Shown piece after piece: positions 25,435-32,854 of a DNA stretch of 37,042 nucleotides. The notes beneath the pieces are model-generated. The model searched no databases and was not told the DNA's origin. It saw only the letters and a program-made list of their open reading frames with translations. Every line of letters starts with the position of its first letter. Positions within the stretch are counted from its first letter, which is position 1. The DNA comes from Ignavibacteria bacterium (lineage in GTDB: Bacteria; Bacteroidota; Ignavibacteria; Tepidaquicellales; OLB5), in the NCBI GenBank assembly GCA_030835005.1, contig JAUQWT010000293.1:1-37042 (forward strand), given 5' to 3'. The position numbers and the translations under genes are program-made.

Positions 25435-26766
25435 CTATTGATCAGACTTGCTGCTTGTTTTCTCTTTACCTCTTATGCCAAATTCCGGAGAAATGTCTCT
25501 TAGAAACTCAAAATAGCGCACGAGCTGGTAAGTTTGTTTATCAACATTAAACTTTCTTATCACATCTTCATTGGGTATTGGCATCATTCTTCTGCTGTTA
25601 AGCTCGTAATACTCCATTATGAGTTCTGCAATTTCCTGAGGTTCATCCGGCTCGCAAATTCTCACAGCATCATAGTCTTTAAGAAGCTGTCTTGAAGCGC
25701 CATCGGGAATTGCTGCAAGTATGGGCTTCCTTGCTCCAAAGTATTCGGCCAGTCTTATAGGAGAAATAACTTCATCTCCTGCTCCTTCGCCAATCATGAA
25801 CCAAAGCACATCGCTTGAAAGCATATACCTTATTGCATCGAGATGGTTCAGGTACCCGGGATTTAAAATTGAATCGGAAATGTTGTATTTTTGGATCAGT
25901 TTCAGGTTTTCTCTGGAAAGACCGCCTATAAAGCAGGCTTCAATCTTTCCCCTCAAACCTGGATTTTTTTCAAAAACAATTTTTAGTGCTTCAAAGAAAT
26001 ATTTGGGTGTGATCAGATCAAAAAATCCTCCGACATTTGTGAACCGCATCTTTGGTTTTTCGGGAAGTTGCGTCTTTGCAGCTTCCCTGAAGTCTTCTTC
26101 ATCAAAACCATGATTAATAATATTTATATCTTCATGTTTCAGGTATTCGTATTCTTCTATGAGGTATTCCTTTATCCTTCGGTTAATTGTGATTATCTCA
26201 TCTGTAACCCTAATAACATCCTGCTCCATTTTCATATTCCTGAGTCTGTGCACTCCCATTGGATGATATGCAGATGAAGAATGAAGCCATGAATCCTGGT
26301 AATCGATAACAAGCGGTATTTTATACTTTTCTTTCAGCTCCCCGGCTGCTGCAAATGCCGTAAAAGAGGGGCCGGTAGCATAGATAATTTCAATATTATT
26401 CGACTCAATTATTTCACTTCCCAACTTAACAGCTTTAGATATCCACGACTTGTGTTCATCAGGAAATTTTCTGAATCTTGAAATATTCCGTTTCAGTATT
26501 CTTGAAGATTCATTTGGAAGCTCTTTGAGTTTTCTACCGGTCAATAAATTGCTGCTGCTGCCGGGAGTACGGAAAACCTTGATTCCAAGATTTTCAACTT
26601 CCTGCAACAATAAATTGTCTCTGAAAAAATATGATTTTGGTGTTGAGGTAAGTACAATGGGCTCCCAGTCATATCTGTAGAAATATTTTGAGAATTTCAA
26701 TGGCCTCAAAACATTACCTTTCCCAATAGGCGGAAAATCATATGTAATTATAAGTACTTTCTTCAT
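25435..26766 (-). CDS. Family 4-type glycosyltransferase
   Basis: A 443-residue GT-B glycosyltransferase. The N-terminal domain opens with KVLIITYDFPPIGKGNVLRPLKF, the 'FPP' pattern of Glyco_trans_4-like proteins, and includes IIYATGPSFTAFAAAGELK and PLVIDYQDSW. The C-terminal nucleotide-sugar domain has TNVGGFFD, YLNHLDAIRYMLSSDVLWF and the EYFGARKPILAAIP segment corresponding to the family E-x7-E region. It is cytoplasmic. It is convergent with the dehydrogenase gene, 9 bases away, and downstream of the M24 peptidase gene on its own strand (34 bases). Together with the WlbA-like dehydrogenase it suggests synthesis of a surface polysaccharide or lipopolysaccharide part. Confidence 0.88.
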   Translation of the reverse strand: MKKVLIITYDFPPIGKGNVLRPLKFSKYFYRYDWEPIVLTSTPKSYFFRDNLLLQEVENLGIKVFRTPGSSSNLLTGRKLKELPNESSRILKRNISRFRKFPDEHKSWISKAVKLGSEIIESNNIEIIYATGPSFTAFAAAGELKEKYKIPLVIDYQDSWLHSSSAYHPMGVHRLRNMKMEQDVIRVTDEIITINRRIKEYLIEEYEYLKHEDINIINHGFDEEDFREAAKTQLPEKPKMRFTNVGGFFDLITPKYFFEALKIVFEKNPGLRGKIEACFIGGLSRENLKLIQKYNISDSILNPGYLNHLDAIRYMLSSDVLWFMIGEGAGDEVISPIRLAEYFGARKPILAAIPDGASRQLLKDYDAVRICEPDEPQEIAELIMEYYELNSRRMMPIPNEDVIRKFNVDKQTYQLVRYFEFLRDISPEFGIRGKEKTSSKSDQ

Positions 26767-26800
26767 CTGTTACCTGCAGATACAATCACATGGTTTCTGA

Positions 26801-27862
26801 TCATAAAATTATGAGTTCCTTCGGAGACTTATTGAAAACATAACAGCTTTCATCCTTGATAAGTATGTCGTCTTCAATTCTGACTCCTCCGATGTCTTCA
26901 AGGTATATGCCAGGTTCAATTGTAACAACAACATTTTCTTGCAAGACCATCTCCATTCTATGGCTTACACTGGGGATTTCATGGACTTCAATTCCAAGCC
27001 CATGCCCTAATCCGTGTCCAAATTTACCCTCATAACCGCTATCGTGAATATACTTTCTTGATACCTGGTCCAGTTCCTTGGTGGATATTCCGGCTTTTGC
27101 TGAATCCAAGGCAAGTTGCTGGGATTTAAGAACTACTTCATAAACTTTTTTCATTTCATCACTTGGTTTCCCAACAGATATTGTCCTTGTTATATCTGAA
27201 CAGAAGCCGTCATACACACAGCCAAAATCAAGAGTCACCATTTCACCATTACTAATTATCTTATCAGATGCCATACCGTGCGGGAGACAGCCTCTCCAGC
27301 CGCTTGCAACAATCGGGTCAAATGAATCCCTGCTTGCTCCGAACTTTTTATGCCAGTAAGAGATCTCCGCTGAAATGTCCAATTCTTTCATGCCCGGCTT
27401 AATTATATCAAGGAGCTTGTTAAATACCAGATCACTAATATCTACAGCTTTTTGAATCTTAGCAATCTCATCCGGTGTCTTTATCATTGTCAGGCGTTCG
27501 ATCCTGTCCCCAAGAGGAGTGAACATTACATCCTTTGAAGATGCCTTTAGATCATCAAGCTGATGGACCGTGATATGTGCAGACTCAAATCCAATATTCT
27601 TCAGTCCCTCAGATTCAAAAATATTCTTTACTTCTTCAGCGGAAGCAGCTTTGACTATAATCTCAAAATCTTTTACTTGTGAGTGAGATTGTTCCTTATA
27701 CCTGAAATCTGTAATAAAGAAGTTCTTATTTTTTGTGATAATTACATATGCCGATGAACCCGAAAATCCGGTTATGTATCTGATATTTGGCATATGGGTA
27801 ATGTAAACTGCATCAAGGTTCAATTCATCCATAAAACTTTTGATGCTTTCAAGTCTTGTCAT
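26801..27862 (-). CDS. Xaa-Pro aminopeptidase/dipeptidase (M24B)
   Basis: A 353-residue pita-bread peptidase. An N-terminal creatinase-like domain (residues 1-125, NIRYITGFSGSSAYVII) precedes the M24 domain with the full set of metal ligands. These are two Asp in LDFGCVYDGFCSDITRT, His in HGLGHGLGIEVHE, Glu in IEPGIYLEDIGG and Glu in VRIEDD. It removes N-terminal residues before proline or cleaves X-Pro dipeptides in the cytoplasm. The ATG at 27862 is the first in frame with the domain. It is followed by the GT4 gene on the same strand; no functional link is evident. Confidence 0.93.
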   Translation of the reverse strand: MTRLESIKSFMDELNLDAVYITHMPNIRYITGFSGSSAYVIITKNKNFFITDFRYKEQSHSQVKDFEIIVKAASAEEVKNIFESEGLKNIGFESAHITVHQLDDLKASSKDVMFTPLGDRIERLTMIKTPDEIAKIQKAVDISDLVFNKLLDIIKPGMKELDISAEISYWHKKFGASRDSFDPIVASGWRGCLPHGMASDKIISNGEMVTLDFGCVYDGFCSDITRTISVGKPSDEMKKVYEVVLKSQQLALDSAKAGISTKELDQVSRKYIHDSGYEGKFGHGLGHGLGIEVHEIPSVSHRMEMVLQENVVVTIEPGIYLEDIGGVRIEDDILIKDESCYVFNKSPKELIIL

Positions 27863-28060
27863 TTCTTTGCTTGTAAACTATTATTAAATTAATATATTAG
27901 CAACAAATAGCTGTGGCCAAAACTACCACTAGAAACATAACTGAAATTTGATGAAACCACAAAAATACTTAAAAATCCATCGCTTATCAATTCAAAAACA
28001 TGAGAGATCCATTAAAGAGAGTGCTAATAAGATATCATTTGACCTGCTATGCAGGCGAAT

Positions 28061-28085
28061 AAAAAAGGGACGCAATTAGCGTCCC
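28061..28085 (-). terminator. Rho-independent terminator after pntB
   Basis: A perfect 7-bp stem GGGACGC/GCGTCCC with a 5-base loop is followed on the minus strand by six T residues, 38 bases past the pntB stop. It closes the transhydrogenase operon. A short CCTGC/GCAGG hairpin at 28043-28055 lies just beyond it. Confidence 0.9.
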
Positions 28086-28122
28086 AACTTATAAACTTCT
28101 GAACTTTGAAACTTTCTAACTC

Positions 28123-29508
28123 TTAAAGAGCCTTTACTTCTGTAACCAGCTTCTGAAGTGATGATTTTGCATCACCAAAGAGCATACGGTTATTCGGGTA
28201 ATAGAACAGTTCATTATCAATACCTGCATAACCTGCTGCCATCGAGCGCTTCATCACTATTACATTTGCGGATTTATCCACATCTAGTATAGGCATTCCG
28301 TAAATCGGGCTGGCCTGATCATGTCTTGCGGCCGGATTAACAACATCGTTAGCTCCAATGATAATGGATACATCCGTATTCGGCATTTCACCGTTTGCGT
28401 CTTCCATTTCAAGAAGTTTTTCATATGGTACATCTGCCTCGGCAAGCAAAACATTCATATGTCCCGGCATTCTTCCTGCAACAGGGTGAATTGCATACTT
28501 AACTTCAACGCCTTTTTCTTCAAGCAGTTTTTCAAGCTCATGGCATACATGCTGTGCCTGTGCTACAGCTAAACCGTAACCCGGCACAATAAATACTTTC
28601 TTGGAATATGCCAGAAGTACTGCCGCATCATTAACTGATATTTCTTTAACTGTACCTTTTTCGCTCGTAGTACCCCCTGTAGCCCCGCCGCCGCCAAATG
28701 AACCGGCTATTACGTTGAATAACGAACGGTTCATCGCTTTACACATAAGGATAGTTAAGATCGTTCCTGCAGAACCAACGAGAATACCTCCCGTAAGCAT
28801 TACCTGGTTATTGTAAACAAAACCGGCAAATGCTGCAGCAACACCTGTAAAGGAGTTTAAGAGCGATATCACAACAGGCATATCAGCTCCGCCAATTGGC
28901 AGTACAAACATCACTCCGTAAATCAAAGCAATTGCTGTGACAACGTACAGCATCATTACATTTGATTCATGTGCAAATGAAAGCATTGCGCCAAGTGCAA
29001 AAGCACCAAGAATTATAAGCGCATTTATGAACTTCTGCCCTGGGAATGCTTTATCACCAATATTACCGTTAAGTTTCCCGAAAGCGATCATGCTGCCTGC
29101 AAACGAAACAGAACCGATTATGAGCCCTGCCATAATGATTGCAACGTGTCCTGCCCCCCCGCTCATTAAGAAGTGGTGACGCTGGTATTCAACGATAGAT
29201 ATTATCGCAGCACAGGCACCGCCCATTCCGTTAAACAAAGATACCATTTGCGGCATAGCAGTCATCTTAACTTTCTTGGCAGCAAGTGTGCCAATAATTG
29301 TCCCGATCACAAGCCCGCCGAATATCCAGAGATAATTCCCGATTGAACTATCCAGAAAGATCGTTCCGAAAATCGCTATAGTCATGCCTCCTGCCGCTAT
29401 TAAGTTTCCCTTACGGGCTGTTTCAGGGTGACTCAGCATCTTTAACCCCATTATGAAGGTTACGGAACCTATAAGATATATAATTGCTAATAAGTAAGAT
29501 TCAGTCAT
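28123..29508 (-). CDS. pntB: NAD(P) transhydrogenase subunit beta
   Basis: The 461-residue beta subunit of the proton-translocating transhydrogenase, which uses the proton motive force to make NADPH from NADH. About eight to nine membrane helices fill residues 1-260 (for example MPQMVSLFNGMGGACAAIISI). The cytoplasmic NADP(H)-binding domain III follows, with VIPGYGLAVAQAQH, the HPVAGRMPGHMNVLLAEA loop, IIGANDVVNPAA and VMKRSMAAGYAGIDNELF. All NADP-site motifs appear intact. It is the last gene of the three-gene operon, 2 bases after pntAB, and is followed by a strong terminator. Confidence 0.97.
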   Translation of the reverse strand: MTESYLLAIIYLIGSVTFIMGLKMLSHPETARKGNLIAAGGMTIAIFGTIFLDSSIGNYLWIFGGLVIGTIIGTLAAKKVKMTAMPQMVSLFNGMGGACAAIISIVEYQRHHFLMSGGAGHVAIIMAGLIIGSVSFAGSMIAFGKLNGNIGDKAFPGQKFINALIILGAFALGAMLSFAHESNVMMLYVVTAIALIYGVMFVLPIGGADMPVVISLLNSFTGVAAAFAGFVYNNQVMLTGGILVGSAGTILTILMCKAMNRSLFNVIAGSFGGGGATGGTTSEKGTVKEISVNDAAVLLAYSKKVFIVPGYGLAVAQAQHVCHELEKLLEEKGVEVKYAIHPVAGRMPGHMNVLLAEADVPYEKLLEMEDANGEMPNTDVSIIIGANDVVNPAARHDQASPIYGMPILDVDKSANVIVMKRSMAAGYAGIDNELFYYPNNRMLFGDAKSSLQKLVTEVKAL

Positions 29509-29510
29509 TG

Positions 29511-29819
29511 TTATTTTTTCTTTTTAAACATTTCAAGCATCCGGTCTGTAACCACAAACCCGCCCACTACATTTAATGTGCCAAGTATCACCGCTAGGAA
29601 TCCAAGGATAAGCGCAACGTAATTGCTGGGCTCTGCTCTTCCCATTACAATTATGGCGCCAATTATTACTACACCATGGATAGCGTTAGCACCTGACATC
29701 AGCGGCGTGTGCAGTACCGAAGGCACGTGAGAGATTACCTCAACGCCAAGGAATATCGAGAGAATGACAATGTAGATCATTCCCATATTTTCACCGATAA
29801 AGTTTAAAACCTGTTCCAT
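29511..29819 (-). CDS. pntAB: NAD(P) transhydrogenase subunit alpha part 2 (membrane domain)
   Basis: A 102-residue membrane protein with three to four helices (MIYIVILSIFLGVEVISHVP, LMSGANAIHGVVIIGAIIVMG, VALILGFLAVILGTLNVVGGFVV). It corresponds to the C-terminal domain of PntA, encoded separately as in Rhodospirillum rubrum. The GANAIHGV segment is the family signature. It carries part of the proton channel together with PntB. Gaps of 8 bases to pntAA and 2 bases to pntB indicate translational coupling. Confidence 0.95.
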   Translation of the reverse strand: MEQVLNFIGENMGMIYIVILSIFLGVEVISHVPSVLHTPLMSGANAIHGVVIIGAIIVMGRAEPSNYVALILGFLAVILGTLNVVGGFVVTDRMLEMFKKKK

Positions 29820-29827
29820 ATATTATT

Positions 29828-30952
29828 TTACTTTACTGCCTCTTTAAGTTTTTCGTTCACTATTTCTTTATTATGCGTAATACATGTTCCCTTTACCAGG
29901 TCGTCTTCGAAATTAAGGTTGATCTGCCCGTCCTTAAGGATCAGTTTAAGGAAAGTAAGCACGTTCTTGCCAAACATTTTACTGGCATCGCTTGGAATTG
30001 AAGAAGGCAAAAATGAACTTCCGATTATCTTAACCCCATTCACTTCAACAGTTTCCTCATTCTTCGTCAGCTCACAATTACCGCCAGTAGAAGCCGCGAG
30101 ATCAACTATCACTGCGCCTTTTTTCATGCCGGCGACTGTTTCTTTTGTGATTAACACAGGAGCCTTCCTTCCGGGGATCTGCGCAGTTGTGATGATCACA
30201 TCAGACTTAACTGCATGATCGTGAATCACCTGTCTTTGCTTCTGCTTGAATTCCTCGGATTGCTCAACAGCATAACCGCCGGCAGCCTTGTCATCCTTAG
30301 CTCCTTCAACTTCAACAAACTTTGCGCCTAAAGACATAACTTCTTCTTTAACCGCACTGCGTGTATCAAATGCTTCAACTACGCCGCCTAGCCTTCTGGC
30401 TGTGGATATTGCCTGAAGCCCGGCAACACCGGCGCCAAGTATAAGCACTTTAGAAGGAGTAATACTGCCCGCTGCCGTCATAAACATCGGGAAGAATTTA
30501 GGCAGATTGGCAGCTGCTATAAGTACAGCTTTATAGCCTGCAACCGTTGCCTGCGATGACAAAATATCCATCGACTGGGCGCGTGTAGTTCTTGGAATAG
30601 TTTCCAGGCTGAAGCCTGTAACATTCTGATCTAAAAGCAGCTTAACAGTATCCGGGTTGAAGAATGGCTGGAAGATCGCAAGTGCGATAGCTCCCTGTTT
30701 CAGTTTTGTGATTTCATCTTTTGTAAGTGAGTTTATTCTTAGGATGACATCCGATGAAGAAAGCACCTTGGCTTTATCGCCAATTTCTGCGCCCTGTGCT
30801 TTGTAGTCTTCATCACTTGCGAAAGCTTTGGCGCCTGCCTGGCTTTCTACAAGGACCTGAAAATTCATCTTTACCAACTGTGCTGCTATCTCCGGAAGCG
30901 CTACGACTCTGTTTTCGCCTTCCGGCTCTTTGAGAATCCCTATTATTGCCAC
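29828..30952 (-). CDS. pntAA: NAD(P) transhydrogenase subunit alpha part 1 (NAD-binding, domain I)
   Basis: The 374-residue soluble NAD(H)-binding subunit, homologous to alanine dehydrogenase. It has the N-terminal GILKEPEGENRVVALPEIAAQLVKM, RTTRAQSMDILSSQATVAGYKAV, the Rossmann loop VLILGAGVAGLQAISTARRLG, and KKGAVIVDLAASTGGNCELT. The start is GTG at 30952, which fits the family N-terminus exactly. With separate alpha1, alpha2 and beta genes this is the three-subunit type. A promoter must lie in the 393-base divergent gap shared with the symporter operon. Confidence 0.96.
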   Translation of the reverse strand: MAIIGILKEPEGENRVVALPEIAAQLVKMNFQVLVESQAGAKAFASDEDYKAQGAEIGDKAKVLSSSDVILRINSLTKDEITKLKQGAIALAIFQPFFNPDTVKLLLDQNVTGFSLETIPRTTRAQSMDILSSQATVAGYKAVLIAAANLPKFFPMFMTAAGSITPSKVLILGAGVAGLQAISTARRLGGVVEAFDTRSAVKEEVMSLGAKFVEVEGAKDDKAAGGYAVEQSEEFKQKQRQVIHDHAVKSDVIITTAQIPGRKAPVLITKETVAGMKKGAVIVDLAASTGGNCELTKNEETVEVNGVKIIGSSFLPSSIPSDASKMFGKNVLTFLKLILKDGQINLNFEDDLVKGTCITHNKEIVNEKLKEAVK

Positions 30953-31345
30953 TATTTATATGGTAACCATTTATTTCAAAAAAATTCAGTTCAAAATTAC
31001 AAAAATCACAGTATAAAACAAATGATATAAGTCATATTTCAATTGTAATGAAATGTCAAATCACACTAAAGTCCGATTAGATAACTTAAATCAAAATATT
31101 TATGATGAAATGATGTATACAAATAAAGAATTCTTGACATTTCGGAGCACTGTTTGCATGAACATTTTCAGGGAAACTAAAAATCATCAGAAACTTTATT
31201 TTCCGCTTCGAAAAGTCAATTTCAGCAGGATGGCCTGACTGAACCAAATCAACTTATTACACCCATTTTTTCCACTTACTTATATGATTACTTTCCCTAA
31301 ATTGCATGAATTTGCTAATTTGAACTTCACTAAAAGGAGTGTTTC
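30953..31345. other. Divergent intergenic region between pntAA and the first symporter gene
   Basis: 393 bases of AT-rich sequence separate the two divergent operons and must contain the promoters of both. A 61-codon ORF at 31053-31238 (+) has no ribosome-binding site, no recognisable protein pattern and biased AT-rich composition, so I do not call it. A TTGACA at 31135-31140 has no convincing -10 partner at 16-18 bases. I see no tRNA, riboswitch-like fold or strong terminator here. Confidence 0.6.
31334..31339 (+). promoter_or_regulatory. Ribosome-binding site fixing the TTG start of the first symporter
   Basis: AAGGAG lies 6 bases upstream of TTG at 31346. The frame has no ATG before the first membrane helix, so this site is the main evidence that translation starts at TTG. 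Confidence 0.75.
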
Positions 31346-32851
31346 TTGCCTAAAATTCAGTTGCATACAAAAATCGTAATAGGGCTGATTCTCGGAGCGG
31401 TTTTCGGAGCATTATTTGCGATAAACCCGAACAAGCTTGAAATGAATTTTGCAGATAAATCTGAATCTGTTGAGAACTGGCAGGAATTCTCTTTCATGAA
31501 AAAAGATTCTGTTTTAAGAGTTTTTACAGGTAATGATCAGCTATCTATTATAAAATATTATAAGAATCTCAAAGACAAAAAAGACGCAAGGCTTAAGATA
31601 AAATTATCAGATGGCTCCGAACGCGTCTATGAAAATGTAACTTCAATTGAAAAGACCAAAACTATTGGTGTTTGGCTGAAACCGGTTGGAGATATTTTTG
31701 TACGGCTTCTGAACATGATCGCTGTTCCTCTTGTGTTAGCTTCGCTTATTGTTGGAGCCGCATCACTTACTGACCTTAAGCATGTTGCTAAGATCGGCGG
31801 AAAAACTTTGGGCTTTTATGCGCTGACTGCGGTAATTGCAATCTGTATCGGGCTTGCATTTGCAAACATCATTCAGCCGGGGCACATTATGGATCCGGAA
31901 GCGAAGAGCAGGCTTCTAGATGCATACCAGGATGAGGCAAAAACAAGGATAGATCAGAATGTTTCGATGAATATTGTGGATTTTCTTGTTAACATTGTTC
32001 CCAAAAATCCATTTAAAGCAATTGCGGATGGGGATTTTCTGCAGATAGTTTTCTTTGCGATTCTCACCGGTATTTTCCTGATGCAGATACCAAAGGAGAA
32101 GTCAGAACCGGTCCTTAATTTCTTCAGTGGAATAAGCGAAGCAATGATAGTACTTGTTGAAAAGATAATGATAATTGCCCCCTACGCCGTGTTTACACTA
32201 ATTGCGGCTACAGTGGCGGAATTCGGATTTTCTATCCTGAAAACTCTGATGTGGTACTCAATAACTGTTGTTGCGGGATTGATTGTACTAACTTTTGTTG
32301 AATATCCTATCCTGCTCAAGATATTTACTAAAATTAAACTGGGTGATTTTTTCCGGGCCCAACGCCAGGTAATTGCAGTAGCTTTCTCGACCAGTTCATC
32401 AGCTGCAACCTTGCCGGTTACAATGGACGTTTGTGAAAAAAGGCTTGGTGTGCCCAATAAAATTGCAAGTTTTGTACTCCCTCTAGGCACCACAGTTAAT
32501 ATGGATGGAACAGCTTTATACCAGGCTGTTGCAGCAATGTTCATTGCGCAGGTTTTCGGATTTGATCTTAATCTCACTCAACAAATAACAATTGTATTGA
32601 CGGCAGCGTTGGCAGCCGTTGGTACTGCACCCGTGCCGGGAGTAGGGCTGTTAATGCTAATAATTGTATTGAAATCCGTAGGCGTACCGGAAGAAGGCAT
32701 TGCGCTTATCATTGGTGTTGACCGTTTCCTCGATATGTGCAGAACAGTGCCCAATGTAATTGCAGATTCGCTTGCATGTGTTGTGATTGCAAGCAGTGAA
32801 GGCGAACTTGGCAAGATCGACCCGGATGCAAAGTATGAAGGAGCGATGTAG
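31346..32851 (+). CDS. Dicarboxylate/amino acid:cation symporter (DAACS/GltP family), copy 1
   Basis: A 501-residue glutamate-transporter-fold symporter. TM1 (HTKIVIGLILGAVFGALFAI) is followed by a hydrophilic segment of about 83 residues (27-109) where the family has about 20, then LKPVGDIFVRLLNMIAVPLVLASLIVGAASL. HP1 shows STSSSAATLPVT, TM7 the canonical NMDGT (385-389), HP2 GTAPVPGVG, and TM8 DRFLDMCRTVPNVIAD with Asp463, Arg466, Thr467, Asn470 and Asp474 in the places of GltPh D394, R397, T398, N401 and D405. That residue set fits a Na+-coupled acidic amino acid transporter. It starts the three-gene operon; the ATPase gene begins 3 bases after its stop. Confidence 0.92.
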   Translation: MPKIQLHTKIVIGLILGAVFGALFAINPNKLEMNFADKSESVENWQEFSFMKKDSVLRVFTGNDQLSIIKYYKNLKDKKDARLKIKLSDGSERVYENVTSIEKTKTIGVWLKPVGDIFVRLLNMIAVPLVLASLIVGAASLTDLKHVAKIGGKTLGFYALTAVIAICIGLAFANIIQPGHIMDPEAKSRLLDAYQDEAKTRIDQNVSMNIVDFLVNIVPKNPFKAIADGDFLQIVFFAILTGIFLMQIPKEKSEPVLNFFSGISEAMIVLVEKIMIIAPYAVFTLIAATVAEFGFSILKTLMWYSITVVAGLIVLTFVEYPILLKIFTKIKLGDFFRAQRQVIAVAFSTSSSAATLPVTMDVCEKRLGVPNKIASFVLPLGTTVNMDGTALYQAVAAMFIAQVFGFDLNLTQQITIVLTAALAAVGTAPVPGVGLLMLIIVLKSVGVPEEGIALIIGVDRFLDMCRTVPNVIADSLACVVIASSEGELGKIDPDAKYEGAM

Positions 32852-32854
32852 TTA

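Noticed and set aside
23184..27862. Surface-glycan gene cluster
   Set aside because: The WlbA-like dehydrogenase and GT4 gene are convergent and mixed with unrelated genes; no flippase, polymerase or other sugar genes are present.
28043..28055. CCTGC-TAT-GCAGG palindrome as an operator
   Set aside because: It lies downstream of a terminator, far from any start codon, and is too short to mean much alone.
31053..31238. 61-codon plus-strand ORF in the pntAA-symporter gap
   Set aside because: No ribosome-binding site, no recognisable motif, composition of non-coding AT-rich DNA.
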